A stretch of 64,000 bases of DNA from Chamaecyparis obtusa. Its lineage: Eukaryota; Streptophyta; Pinopsida; Cupressales; Cupressaceae. Position numbers and translations under genes: made by a program. Under the pieces are notes generated by a model. The model saw only the letters and a program-made list of their open reading frames with translations. It was not told the DNA's origin and searched no databases. Each line of letters begins with the position of its first letter. Position 1 is the stretch's first letter. Of this stretch, positions 1 through 12,528 are shown in pieces. Location: positions 374,501-438,500 of the forward strand of contig BSBK01007727.1 in assembly GCA_027943335.1 (NCBI GenBank), given 5' to 3'.

Positions 1-1699
1 ACCCAGGATTGTAACGACTTGCGTTTCTGTGAGAAGACCTTCGTATGAGATTCAACTCTTCATTTTCAGTTTAAGTATAGTTTTTAGAAGAATTTTTGAA
101 GATTGCCAAGCAATTTGTGAGATCATGCAATCATGCAAAGTGTAAAATGACATGCAACCTAAGACCTAGGACCTAGTCACTGATCATGTGTCAATTTGTT
201 GTCATCATCGAACTTTTTAGGTAACCGGATAAATCAATACAATGTCCACTAGTTATGAAACCATAGACATATGAATATCGATTTGTATGTGCAAAAGTCA
301 ATACAACACCCACTAGTCAACAACCATGGACATATGAATATTGATTTTATTTTCAAAATGTCGGATTAGATATAAGCACCAAGGCACAAATGCCAGGATG
401 ACCTGAATATCATGTCCATTTTGATATAGCAATTTGTATAAGCATCAAAACATAGACATTGTGATGACCTAAATATGCCTTCCATACAAACACATCAAGC
501 ATTCAAGAGATCCTTCTAAATCATATTTGAATTACCCGTAGTGACCCTTTATCGTTCACATCCTTAGGTAAGATCGTGTTTCATAGTAGGAGTAAGAAAT
601 CACTCAAAAAGTAAATAGTTAGATCAAACTTGAAGTTTTTGGGTATCAATGGTCAAGGTACTCATGGCCATCCAATACGAGATAGAGGCTCTTACAGAAG
701 GACACCATTTCAATCCAAAATTTCCAAAGTTGTTAGTTTTTCACATACAAATAGAAAACAAAGAAAAGATTATGCCCTCAGTCATCACTCTCTAAATCCT
801 GTAAAGGACATCATCGAAGAGCTCGAAGGAACACAATATGAAAAAATCTCAATGCGAATCAATAAGCATACAAGGAGATAAAAGCATGTAAAAAGCATAG
901 ATTGTTTTCCATTTGTGTTTAATGTTTGATTGCATTGTTGTAGATGCAAAATCCTTTCTGGAGAGGAGACTGACTGATTGACTTGGATAAAGCTTCAAAG
1001 GACTCTGACTAGATATGACTTGTCTATGATACACTAGAGGCCATAGGATATGACTGTGATTTCCCCCAAGTGTTAAGCATTGATAGGATACAGACGCTTG
1101 AGCTGATTGGTGCACAGATCGACTTTATTGAAAATAGGAATGCAGAAACAAACCAGGAGATATGTACAAACTAAAGCAAGACTGAAAGCTGGGAAAGACC
1201 AAGATTGCACTGATAGATGGAGCATTTTGAACAAGTGGCGCCCATTTTCTAGGTTTTCACCATCTTGGTAGAGATTCTATTTTTGCTACCAAGGCGCCTA
1301 TTTTTAGGTTTTCACCAAGACACTTTTTCTTTTTCTCATTTTTTTGTATTTTTCATTTTTTCAATTTTTTTGTACTTTTGATATTTTTTACTTTTTTTGT
1401 GAATCATCAAGGTGCCCATTGCTAGGTTTTCACCAAGATGTTCATTTTTTTCATGACTTTTTTAGATTTTTTATATTTTTTCAGGACATTTTACCATAGA
1501 CTGAATGCCTTAGGCGTAGAATTTCTTTAGATGGAGAACGTTGATTGGTTCTCAGAGCTGTTCTCCTTCAGTCACTGAGAGTTGATAGGCTCCAGAGCCA
1601 AAAGTAGTAGTGATCACAAAGGGACCTAGCCAGTTGGGTTCAAACTTCCCCTTGTGTTCTCTATGTGATTGATTTTTAGGATTCTCTCTCAAGACTAGA
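1..1699 (-). other. Element 1 tail downstream of integrase (non-coding, partial)
   Basis: This stretch follows the integrase frame and has no credible gene. At 1600-1699 the frame is shifted but still reads like the integrase C-terminus (GDLVLRENPKN-like). At about 1228-1450 there are three copies of a short module built around 'aggttttcacca'. Element 2 has four copies at the matching place (51859-52110). Positions 340-880 align with element 2 at about 49990-50096 and 50944-51300, including a shared 'atggccatccaatac' segment. No counterpart of the PMD frame of element 2 is visible; if present it would lie before position 1. Confidence 0.7.
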
Positions 1700-2902
1700 T
1701 CACCAACCTAAAATTCTCTGTCTGACTTTCTTGTTGTAGCCTCTAGACATTCTTTTCTGATACAATCTAAGATGATCATACACTGCTTGTCTACGCTCAT
1801 CTAGTAGTTCAAGTTCTTTCAACCTAGACACTCTGTAGTCATCATCAATTATTAAACCATGCATTCTAATTCTTAGTGATGAGATTTCAACCTTAATAGG
1901 TAGTACCACTTTAGATCCATAAACTAAAGCAAAAGGAGTAGCCCTAGTAGGTGTTCTGATAATTGTTCTGTAGGCCCAGAGAGCTAGATTGATCATGAGA
2001 TGCCAGTCTCTTCTTGTTTTATTAACTATACGGTGCAAGATTTTCAATAGATTCTTGTTCGAAGCCTCTGCTTGTCCATTCCCTTGAGGATAGTAGATAG
2101 ATGACCAATGTTGTGTAATCTTGAATTTCGCACATAAATCATCTAGGTCTTTGTTTTTGAATTGTCCACCATTATCTATGATTATAGAATGTGGAATACC
2201 ATACCAACATATGATGTAGTTCAAGATGAACATATATATTTGTTTTCCAGTTGCTTGTGTCAAAGGGACTGCTTCTACCCATTTTGTGAAATAATCTGTA
2301 GCTGTGATTATATGGGTATGTCCATTAGAAGAATGAGGATGTATGGATCCTATAAGATCAAATGCCCATTGGTGAAATGACCATTGTGTAGTAAAGGGAA
2401 TTAGATCTCTCCCTGGGGCATGAATTAAGTTACCATGTACTTGGCACTTTTGACAGTTCTTAGCAAACTTGATTGCATCTTTCTCCATTTCAGGCCAATA
2501 GTACCCATCCCTAATAAGATTTCGAGCTAGTGTTAAATCGTTCGAGTGTGACCCACAAATACCATCATGGACTTCCTCTAACGCACGTTGAGACTCTTCC
2601 CATTCTAAACATCTAAGTAGCATACCATCTAGACCTCGTTTGTATAGATCATGACCAATGATGACATATTGGGAGGCATTATGGATAAGGTATCTCTTTT
2701 CATGACGGTTAAAGGTATCGGGAATGATTTGGTCTTTGTGATAGGAGAATAGGTTTTTATAGCGGGATGAATCATGACCTACAATAGAGAAAATCATGCG
2801 GGTTTTAGGGGAGTCATATGTAGGATAAGATAGTGCTTTCACTAGGAACTCGTAGTGTAGCTCATGTTCAGGCTGCTGTAATAAAATAGATAGTGTTGCC
2901 AT
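1700..2902 (-). pseudogene. Integrase region of element 1 pol
   Basis: A 400-codon open stretch of the pol polyprotein encodes integrase, which inserts the cDNA into the genome. An HHCC zinc-binding module lies at about residues 110-155 (EVHDGICGSHS ... NCQKCQ), followed by the catalytic DDE core: D in FDLIGS near 181, D in IDNGGQF near 243 and E in GQAEAS near 279. A C-terminal segment with LWAYRT and RTPTRATPF follows. All three catalytic acidic residues are present. The frame ends early because a frameshift and a stop cut the GDLVLRENPKN-type tail. It is an internal part of a polyprotein, so the first Met is not a real start. The copy is probably not functional because upstream pol is broken. 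Confidence 0.9.
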
Positions 2903-2935
2903 AGCATCAGTAGCCTTATTCTCTATTCTAGGTAT

Positions 2936-3699
2936 TCACTCAAAGGTGATAGATATGAAGTATTTCTTTAGATCATCTACCATTCTCTTGTATGGAATGA
3001 GATTTTCATCCTTTGTTTGGTACACATCATTGATTTGATGTATTACAAGTTGTGAGTCTCCATGAATGTGTAATTCTGTTACCCTCCACTCAATTGCTAA
3101 ATCATACCATTCAAAAGGCATATTCAAAAATATTGTTTGTGCAAGGAAACTTGATGCAAAATGCTTTTGGGATTGAGTATCCTTGAGGAGTTATGAACAA
3201 TATACTTGCTTTAGATCCATTTTATGTATAGGAGCCATCAAAGAATAACTGCCATTCTCTAGAAGAAAGATTCATGATAGAGGAATCTAGAAATTCCATT
3301 TGCATAGGAGTATCATCAAACAAAGGTGCATCCACTAATTGATAAAAAATTACCTATCCTTTGATAGCTTTTCTTTCAACATATTCAATGTCAAATTCAC
3401 TTAAGAGCATGACCCATTTGGCTAATCTACCCATGAGGGAAACTTTGCTCAATAAGTATTTCAATGGATCTATCTTAGCTACCAATTGAGTGGTATGAGA
3501 TAACATGTAGTGTCAGTTTCTATGATGCAAAGATCACATCTAGACAAGCTTTCTCAATCATTGAATAGTTCTTCTTGTATGCAACCAATGTTCTATTGAT
3601 ATAGTATATAGATCTTTCTTTCTTGTTCTCATCATGCTGTGCTAGCAATGCCCCCGGTGATGTATCTGTGGCCAAGACATATAAGATCAATGGCTTCCC
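2936..3699 (-). pseudogene. RNase H and second (Tat-type) RNase H of element 1
   Basis: This links RT to integrase. Around 3340-3699 a translation with stops reads as the gypsy RNase H, ending in the usual SEFDIEYVERKAIKG. Around 2936-3280 a second RNase H follows, with WQLFFDGSYT at its start and HGDSQLVIHQIND further on, supplying two of the expected acidic residues. The segment that should carry the YEAL glutamate is damaged by a frameshift near 3125, and a TAA follows the FDGSYT motif. The second domain resembles the archaeal/plant-like RNase H that marks Tat/Ogre elements. The catalytic set is incomplete, so this part is inactive. Confidence 0.8.
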
Positions 3700-5301
3700 C
3701 TATATAGGAGGCATCAAGATAGGAGGATTTGATAGATATTTCTTGATATGGTTAAAGTTGTTCTCACATTTTTCATTCCATGCAAAGGTCACACCTTTAT
3801 GTAATGTCTTTGTAAAAGGTTGTGATATATTTGCTAGCTGAGATATGAAGTGTCTGATAGATTGAACTCTCCCTTGTAATGTTTTCATTTGACTAATATT
3901 CTTAGGGGGTTGCATCTCCATTATAGCCTTTACTTTAGCTAGATCTACTTCAATTCCTTTCTTTAAAACAATGTATCCTAAGAGCTTTCCAGAAGTGACA
4001 CCAAAAGCACACTTCTTAGGATTTAGTCTAAGACTAAATTTTTCCATTCTGTCTAGTATCTTTCTCAAGTCATTTAGATGTTCAGCTCTAATCATAGATT
4101 TTGCTAAAGTATCATCAACATAATCTTCCATAGTCCTATGCATCATGTCACGAAAAATAGAATTCATAGCTCTCTAATATGTAGTACCAACGTTTTTAAG
4201 CCCAAATGGCATGACATTCCAATAGAAGGTACCCCACGCACATGTGAAAGCACTTTTCTCTTGATCTTCTGGAGAAATTTTTATTTGATTATATCCAAAA
4301 AAACCATCCATTAAAGAATACATCTCAAAGCCCACAGTCATGTCCACAATCATATCAATGTTAGGTAGTGGAAAATCATCCTTAGGGCATGCTTTGTTCA
4401 CATCTCTGAAATCTGTGCACACTCTTATAGATTTGTCTGGTTTAGAAATAGGTACAATATTAGAGATCCATTCAGCATAATCAATAACACGGATGAATCT
4501 AGCTTTTAGTAGCTTCTCTAATTCAGCTTTTACCAAGAGTGCAACATGTGGATGCATCTTTCTCAATTTTTTCTTAACAAGTTTAACATTTCGAGCTATA
4601 GATAAATGGTGCATAATAAGATGAGGATCCAACCCTGGCATATCTGACAATTTCCATGCAAAGTTGATCTTCTTTTCTATTAAGAATGTTGTAAATTTTT
4701 TCTTCTCTTCTTCTGATAAAGATTGTGCTACATGGATCAACTGTGGTTCCTTAGCTATTCCCAAGTTGATAGATTGAGTGGGCTTAATTAGAATCAGAGA
4801 TCTATCTTGTAAATGACCTGGAAGGACATCAAATATCTCATCCTTAGGTGCCTTAGAGATGTTTTCACCTTTGGATACATCTTTTATTTTTACTTTTGTA
4901 GGTTCTGAGACTGCCACAAAGTGATTTTCACCCTTAAAACTCCTTTTATTTTTATTTTTATTCTTATTCTTTTGACTAAGATATTTGATGTCTGACTCTA
5001 TCATGTTGACACTTGATTCATTGATGGAAGTCCTCATAGGCTCGACTGCATTGAGGTAGCAAGCAAGGGCATGGTCATTGGGAAAGGTATAAATACCTTG
5101 GTTCAAGTTTGTGGATGTTAGGTCAAGAAAGTCAGGGTGTTGGATAGTCAAAGTGGTGAAAGATTGGGAAAGAGTGTTTACAAATATGGATCTGTCATCA
5201 TTGGTCCTAACCCAACACTTGATTTCAAAGGTGATATTACAACTTAAGACATTCAATTCATGAATAGGTTCAATGTCATTGTGGAAATCCACTTCAGCCA
5301 T
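3700..5301 (-). pseudogene. Reverse transcriptase region of element 1 pol
   Basis: Two open stretches, 4174-5301 and 3700-4167, are separated by a single TAG at about 4170. They carry a full gypsy RT: MHHLSIA, the GFIR/ARFI-VIDYAEWISNIVPI region, CTDFRDVNKACPKDDFPLP, SLMDGFFGYNQI, FGLKNVGTTY, the intact catalytic YVDD, and the thumb/connection motif NPKKCAFGV ... GYIV. In element 2 the residue at the TAG position is Gln (TYQR), so the stop is a CAG-to-TAG change. Residues 1-190 of the first stretch are a poorly conserved linker with a Lys/Asn-rich run. Confidence 0.9.
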
Positions 5302-5834
5302 CGGTGGACCAGACTCGATAAGTTCATCATTTCTCTCTAGACTTACGTTGGGTTTAGGTGCATATTGGTGAATAACATCAACATGATTTTTTGTAATATG
5401 TTCATCTGGTTCTGTAATGACTCCCCATTCATAGTCATTTGATTCATCTTCTGTTTCTTCATCTAGACCTCTAGGAAATATAAGAACATGAGTAAAGTCA
5501 GGATGAATACCCCAAGAAGGGTTTCCATCAGATTCTGATTTGAATTCATACTCATGGGAATCTGTCTTAGAATAACTACCACCTTCCTCTTTGTCTATTT
5601 GATTGTCTTCAAGATTAGCTGGTTCTTGTGGTGCAACTATCTCTTGCTCTATAATAGGTTCTTGTGTTTCTACTACATTAATTCTTTTTATTGGATTATC
5701 TTCAGCTTTAAGGAGGTCTTTTATTCTTTAGGCAAATGCTCATAAGGAATAAGATCTTCAGTGGTGTCTGAATCATCACTATCAGATTGTTCTGTTGTTT
5801 CTTCCTTTAGTTGATTTATTGTGGATGGCTCAAT

Positions 5835-6785
5835 CTATTCTAAGACATGTGGGGAGTTATTGCTAAGACAAAAAGGCTTCTTCTTAGACCCTAGACCTAT
5901 TGTATTCTTGTTTTCTTGTCCATGATGGTCAAGAGGTGACAAAAGACCCTTACCTTGTAGTCCTAGAGGTTCTTTTCCTTTATATCCCATTTTTGTGATC
6001 AATTTGTCCCTTGGGCCATATGACTTAGAAGGGCTCTTAGGAGTTTCAACATCACATTTTTGAACAACTTGAGGTTTGGATTCATCTTTATATAGCCATG
6101 TAAGCACAACTTCATCTTCTTCAAACTCTTTTTTAGATACTTGTTTTGCCACAAATTTTCCTTTATATGCTGCAAGAGGTTCTTTAGACTCTAGTTTGGG
6201 TTGTTTCAGAGTTTGCCCATAAGACTTAGGTGAGAGAGGGAGAGATGTCAAAGATAAGATTGGCTCTACAGTATATTCTCCCATACCATTTTCTTTGATT
6301 TTAACCTCTTTAGCAATGTCTTCCATCTGGGATGTTGAAGCAACGTCTAGCTGCTTAGTGGAAGATTCCCTATTATTAGGAACAAGTTTATCAACACTTT
6401 CTTTCAAGGTATTGCAAGTTGCATATAGATCAGCTGGAATCGTCACCTCTACTCCTTCATAAGGAAATTTCAAACACTGATGATATGTAGAAGGAATAGC
6501 TTTCATTTCATGTATCCAGGGTTTCCCTAGAAGGATATTGTAATCCAAAGGTAGATCAAGAACTTGACATATAGTATCTCTGATGACAAGACCTGCTCTG
6601 ATAGGTAAGACAATAGTTCCCTTAGAAGATCTTTCTTTCTCATCATATGCTTTGATAGTTATCTTCTTTCTAGGATCAATGGCCATTTCTGAAAATCCCA
6701 ATTGTGTAATCAAGCTGAAAGAACAAATGTTTAGGCCAGTGCCCCCATCTATCAACATGGGTTTGACATGATGGTTTTGGATCAA
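5835..6785 (-). pseudogene. Aspartic protease region of element 1
   Basis: This 316-codon stretch contains a retroviral-type aspartic protease that would cut the polyprotein. The active-site loop MLIDGGTGLNI lies near residue 10 with flap-like sequence after it, and LPLDYNILLGKPWIHEM near residue 80-95 is the C-terminal hydrophobic-G motif. After the protease come about 150 residues of Lys/Glu-rich linker ending in a G-patch-like stretch (KMGYKGKEPLGLQGKG), also present in element 2. The frame ends at a TAG that may once have been CAG. From 5302 to 5834 the linker continues in broken frames, rich in Asp, Glu and Ser. Confidence 0.85.
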
Positions 6786-8968
6786 GACTTCAATATGTAA
6801 GGGCTAGTTATGTGGATGAATCAAGGAGTTATCATCTTCCTCTGAAAAGGAAATGTACTATGGAGATGTAAGATGATCAACCATAGACTGGAATCTGTCT
6901 AAATCAAGGTCATCAGGAACATTGGATCCGAGTAGAGCTTTGTCTAGAATGGCTCTATGAGCTAGGGATATCCGAAGCAACTCAAACATTGAGATCTTAG
7001 CATTTGTGTGCTGGAGTTGTTGAACAATACTGTATGAAGTAGGCCTCGTGTCTTTTGGATTTGAAGATTTAGATGTAGCCTTCTATTTAGAAGTAGATGA
7101 AAGATTGAAAGGCACTTTAGGGACATTGGATGAATTTGGTATTTGTCCTTGTAGGTGTGCCTGAGCTTGTGATTAAGTAACTGCATTAGCTGATTGATTT
7201 TCTCTATCTCTTCTTACAATTGTGATGACATTGCAATGCTCAGATAGACATGGTTCAACCATATTGATGACAACATTGTTTCCGGAGTATGCATAATAGA
7301 ATTTAGCACCCATATTAGGCTGAGAAGAAGAATCTTCTTTACCGTGTTTAGGAAATGGTTCTGTGAATGCTGTATGATCATTATTGCTCTTATGATTGTA
7401 AATCGTGATATCTCCATTATCAATTTTTTCTTGTATGATGTGTTTCAAGCGGACGTAGTTATTAGTCTTATGACCTTTATTGTGATGGAATTCATAGAAA
7501 TCATTCTCTCTCCACCATTTCAGTTTAGGATCAGGATCAAAGACTTTCATCTCAGGCAAGTAGATGATTTTGTTTGCCAATAGAGTTTTCATGGCATATT
7601 CTAAAGATTCTCCAAGAGGAGTGAATTTATGATTAGGATCTGTAGCACAAGGTTTGTAATTAGATGAATTTTTGTTGGACTCAGTTGCTTTAGCTTTGGA
7701 AGCTTTGATGGATTGGGTGCCAACAGTGAGATTGAAAATAGGTGCCTTAGATGGGGTACATATATTATCAACAATGCCATCTGTGACAATGCCTTTATTC
7801 TTGTTCCAATTTTTGTTTTTGTCTTTAGAACTAGATCCAGATTCATACTTGTCCTTTTGAAGTTTAATGTCTCCTTTTTTCACAAGTACTTTCTCAATTT
7901 TGATCCATTATCTACAATCTTATCAAAAGATGTATGATTTTGCATTTGCAAAGGGTAGTTGATTTCTGGAACAAGATTGTTGATGAAGATTTCCAACTTC
8001 TTAGTTTCAGGAATGGGTCTAGCATATAGAGAAAATTTATTCCTCCACCTCTTGAGAAATGTCAGGAATGGTTCACTTGGATATTGTTTCAGATTGTAGA
8101 TGTTGATCATGGTGACTGGATGTTGAATATTGTAGGAGTATTGTTGATAGAATAGTTTGATTAACTCCTCAAAATTTTTGATAGTTGGAGGCATTTTTCA
8201 AAACCAATGAATGGCTGACCCTCCCATACATTGAGGGAAAAGATGCATTAAGTAAGTTGGTTCATGCATGAACTCCATAGATTGAGTACAAAATTCTCTA
8301 ACATGATCTTGAGGATCAAAGTTTCCATCATACTGATCATATTTAGGCATTTCCACTCTTTTAGGGAATGGCGGCATGTACAAGTCTTTATCAAATGGAA
8401 AAGGACATAGAGCCTCCATTGAGAACTCCTTAGGTTCCTTTTCTTTTTCAAGTTTGTTAAGTTTGACTTGCATGACATACATCTGTTTCATGATAGGAGT
8501 TTCTTCCTCATGTGTAATGCTATCTTCCACATTAAAGTTTGGAGGAAGTTTAGCTCCTTGATGAGCTAACTCTAGAAAGTATGCTTCTCTGTCTTCTTTC
8601 AAGAAATGCTTCATCATCCTTTTGAAGTTATCATCATTTTGATATTGGGCCATTTTAGAAGGTGTAGGTTCTTGATCCATACCATGTTGATATTGGTGTC
8701 CTTGAGACCCATGATGTGTCCCTCCATGAGACATGTTAGGATTTTTAGGGCTCCTTGGATTAGATTGAGGTGGAGTTTGTTGATTACCTCTGTGAGTTGA
8801 TGGAGGGGGTATGTAACCAGTTTTCAATAAAAAATTGCCAAGACCGCCGTCTTCATAAATACCAAAATTGTAGAGTTGCTCAAGAGTTGGAGCCTAGAGA
8901 GTATTCAAAGGTAGGGTATGGGATACTTCTCTATATTTCTTGTGTGACAAAGCTTTAGTTTCCACCAT
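6786..8968 (-). pseudogene. gag of element 1
   Basis: I place the start at the ATG at 8966-8968, because the frame from there (MVETKALSHKKYRE...) joins the main gag frame with only one in-frame TAG near 8896. Gag follows as pieces 8198-8827, 7880-8194 and 7173-7883. Recognisable parts are a Gln/His-rich N-terminus, FPFDKDLYMPPFPKRVEMPKYD, DPQDHVREF, a capsid-like core (FLTFLKRWRNKFS, EIFINNLVP) and a Lys/Asn-rich stretch before CxLxH-like remnants (FYEFHHNKGHKTNN). Stops and at least two frameshifts break it. Gag would form the virus-like particle that packages the element RNA. Element 2 gag at 57647-60199 aligns throughout. Confidence 0.8.
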
Positions 8969-11233
8969 TAACCTTGGGTGAAGCAAAAGAATAAGATGAA
9001 GACAACTGAAGAATGAATTGATTCAAGAAGATTGAATGACGCAACCTTGTCAAGATTGAAGTGATTAAAGATTAGATCAAAATTAAATGAAGGATACTGT
9101 GCCATAGTAGTGTGGGTAGATGCCCAACAGATGGTGGGCATGAGCTCACAACACTTAGCCGTTTAGTAAAAAGATCAAATTTAAAAGGTAATGTTGACAA
9201 GGTTTTGACACAAGATGAAAAAGACTCAAATCGATAAATCAGAAGGCTAAATCAGACTCAAGAGACCACTCTAGGAAAATGAATGGATTCATTCTAGTTT
9301 TTTCTCTATTCCTAACACAGTGATTTGTCCAACAGATTCTGGAAATAGGCTTTAAAAACTAAGTTTCTGACAATTCTGACCACTTTCTAGCAAATTTTCT
9401 CAAATGACTTTCTGCAGGATCATACGAGAGTGGGTATGCTATGAAATGACAATTGATAAACTTGTACAACAGTTGAAAAACTCACACGACAATTGATAGT
9501 AGGATTTTTGACTTTTGTTTTTGACTGGTGGCAAAACTCGTACGACACTATACAAGCTATCATATGACAATACAGGGGTTCTGAAATGATAATTTCCAAA
9601 ACTCATATGACTTTTTGACTTGGTGGGATGACTTTTGACTCCAGAAAGGAATTTTAGTTCAAATTTTGCAAATTTTTAGTTTTCAGTTTCAGATTGTTCA
9701 CAAATTTCTCTGTCTAGGTTTGAAGATTATTCTGAGATCGTTCATTTTTGGTAGCCAAATAGATAAAAAAGCACGTAAAATAGCAAGCAAGTGATTCCAA
9801 GCACGTCTGAAAATAATGAACAGGGGCAAAGCAACCCTACACATGAACAACCAAGTGATTGAATGTGCTAACCCCTAGGAGTGCTAATTGTGTATGTTCC
9901 AAAAAGTTTTTTCAATAATGCACATATTCCTAGAAAATGAAAATTTTGCCTCACTAGGGTTTGTAGTAATGGTATGACTCTGCAATTTTTATGATCTCAA
10001 GAGGACAAACTCTAATCCAGGTGCATTGGGGTTTTTACACAGTTTGAGAAATTAATCAATCAGGAGCTACTAGGGAGATCTAATAGCCCAACAAGAGACC
10101 ACACCTGTGAAGATTTCCTCCACAAGGACATTTATATGGCGAAAATGGCTATTACCGCTTGAGGTTCCATCCATGTGGTTGAACCAATTAAGGGAATGTA
10201 CACTATAATTAACCCTCTCTAAAGGTGACTCACAAAAGATACCACATGGAGACTGCTTCCAGATTCAAAGATCTGAGTTTCTTATACTACCCAAAAAGGG
10301 AGTAGAGCATAGTCCTCTAGCCTTTTCACTTTTAACCAAAACAAAGCAGATAGATTAATCCGATACGCTAAGACCAAGATTATCTCATAAAGATTTATGA
10401 CGTCAACCGCTTATGATATATCAACCCCTCTGGAGAGAGAATGTATCAATCAAAAGTTGAAGACACACGAATCTAGTAGAACATGAGACTCTCTCAGTAA
10501 CCTCCTTGCCTACAAGGGGATCTATCGTCAAGAAGAGCTTCGCATGCATGAACAAGCAAAAGAAGCCCACTCTCTCGAGATCATCCACAAATAGTGTTCA
10601 TAGGGCCTATTTACTATGTGTAACAGATATGCAGAAAGCAAATCTATGTTCATTTTATAGCCCAAAATGAAGTCTATGATATGAAAGCAAGAAAATCACA
10701 CAAGCCTGACACGTGAGAGTTCATTTTAATCCAAATCAAAATGTTATAAGCTTGAGAAGAATACCTAAATTCCTCGCAATGTGCTTAGTAGATTTTTATC
10801 TATTTTAGCAATTTAGTTGCGCTTTTTCCAATCAGATTCAACAAGTATCAATCAAAAATAGAAGATTTCAATTGTTAGGGTTAGCTGTTAGTCCAAATCT
10901 AAAAATCAAATCTAAAAAACTGCCAAAGATGCTGAAATGACAATTGAATTCTAGAGTCAAAACTTGTACGACAGTGGGTTACCTCCCAGATGACAGTTTG
11001 GAAACTCGTACGACTGTGGGTGTCTTCTCATATGATAATTGAGCTTCCAAACGACAGTGTGTACTCTATGATATGAGCCTTGAAATCTGAACCTATCGTA
11101 TGACAATGGGTACCTCCTGGAATGACTTTCTGACAAAAGTCGTATGAAAAATGTACGAACATAAAATAAAAATCCCAGTTTTAACCAAAAAATGACAAGA
11201 AATTGATAGAAATGGAATGGAAACCCATTTCAG
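8969..11233 (-). other. Untranslated leader of element 1 with two motif clusters
   Basis: About 2.3 kb lies between PBS and gag ATG without a convincing reading frame. Two clusters, 9415-9640 and 10945-11150, repeat a short motif resembling 'ctcgtacgacagtgggt' with variants (catacgaga, catatgaca, tcgtatgac). The middle part (10100-10600) aligns with the element 2 leader at about 61470-61900, for example at 'ctaaaggtgac'. The location suggests a role in packaging, translation or transcription of the element, but no function is demonstrated. Confidence 0.6.
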
Positions 11234-11252
11234 GGCCCCATGGTGGGTGCCA
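11234..11252 (-). other. Primer binding site of element 1
   Basis: On the minus strand the sequence TGGCACCCACCATGGGG begins four bases after the end of the 5' LTR. Gypsy elements of the Tat and Athila groups usually start TGGCGCC, matching a tRNA-Asp-type 3' end. Here the CG is CA, as expected from methyl-cytosine decay. Element 2 has TGGCGCC in the same place. Confidence 0.65.
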
Positions 11253-11256
11253 TAAA

Positions 11257-12528
11257 TGTGTGTGTGAATTTTGTACCTAGCTGTAGACACAACACTTCAG
11301 TAAAATATTAGAGGTTAACAAAAACCAAAATCGTGCAATGAAATGGAAACTAAACTAACTAGGTGATTTACTGCCTTCTAGTAGGTGCGAGTATGATACT
11401 CTCAGATCAGGCTGAGACTAGTGACAATGAAACACCTAAACAAAGGATTTGAATGCAAAACATGAAAGACTATAAATGCAGATTAAGCTATATTTTTTGT
11501 ATTTTTTGTGCAATAATATGATTGAAAATTTGTATGAAGCTAAACTATATGAATGAAATCAGAATGTAGATTTGATCTAAGAATGCTATTAATGAATATG
11601 AAACTATGTAAAAGCTAATGATCAACTATGAAAGATCTCAAAAATCGCCCATCACAAATGCTCAATCCTTCAATCGCCAATTCGCTAGAGTAATTGTGCA
11701 AATTTGAGTGTCCTCATTATGAAGAGCTGAGCCTTGGTTTTATAGAAATCCAAAGCTTTGAGGATGCAAGAGAAAAGCCATAAATCACTCTTGATAAACT
11801 CAGGTTGATTTTTGAGTTATCAGGAAATCAGAGATAATGAACTCACAAAAATCATGCAAAACCATGGAAGAACAACTTTTTAACTCAAATCAGAAGTTTA
11901 GATTAGTTTTGAACTCAAAATAGAATGTTGAGTTTCCAAAAGTTAACAACTTGCATTGATTTCCTGATTTTGAGTTTAACTGCTCTTTGAATGTGCATAA
12001 TTAATTATGAATTAATTAAATAAATAAAGTGATTTATCCTCAACTTAACTGATTTTTGAATTAAAACAATTGATTTATGGGTTAGTCAATTATTAAATCA
12101 AACTCTTATTAAAAAACTATATCATTAAATTTGACATTTGACTTTAATTAATTAAATAGGAATTTAATCAATTAGTCATAAATTTTTTGATTTATTGTCA
12201 GAATTAAATAATACAATTTAGGAATAATTTAATTAATTAATAAAATAATTAAGTGGTAGTGTTAAATATGATTAATTAAATATTCAGAATATTCAATTAA
12301 TCAAACTTTAGGATAAATAAGATTTATCGCCAAATAATAATTAAATTAAAGATAATTATGATAAATTAGGAATATTACTAGGAATATTCCCTGATGCAGA
12401 ATTTAGGATAATCAATTAGATTCGATAATGTGCAGATGTGCCTTAGGTTAGGACTTTGATGTCGATTTCGTTCGATTTTGAAGATGTAGGAGGTTAATGA
12501 ACCTATAGCCCATTTTTGGGGTATTACA
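11257..12528 (-). repeat. 5' LTR of element 1
   Basis: The minus-strand LTR starts TGTAATACCCCAAAAATGGGC and ends CACACA, giving the usual TG...CA ends, and it is followed directly by the PBS. Length is 1272 bp. The first 20 bases closely match the start of the element 2 LTRs, which helps set the right-hand edge at 12528. The body is AT-rich, with many 'aattaatta' stretches. The partner LTR is outside the window, so age and target duplication cannot be read. Confidence 0.75.

Larger units (their letters stand above)
1..12528 (-). mobile_element. Tat-lineage Ty3/gypsy LTR retrotransposon (element 1), 3' end outside window
   Basis: Read on the minus strand, the order is LTR, PBS, leader, gag, protease, RT, RNase H, second RNase H and integrase, which is the Ty3/gypsy order. 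The extra archaeal/plant-like RNase H between RT-RNase H and integrase is the hallmark of the Tat/Ogre group. The 5' LTR is at 11257-12528. The 3' LTR is not seen and must lie before position 1. The copy is dead: gag, protease and RT are cut by several in-frame stops (for example TAG near 8896 and 4171) and frameshifts, whereas the integrase frame is open for 400 codons. Element 2 (44702-63398) is a diverged relative with alignable gag, pol, leader and 3' tail, but its LTR differs apart from the termini. Confidence 0.9.
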
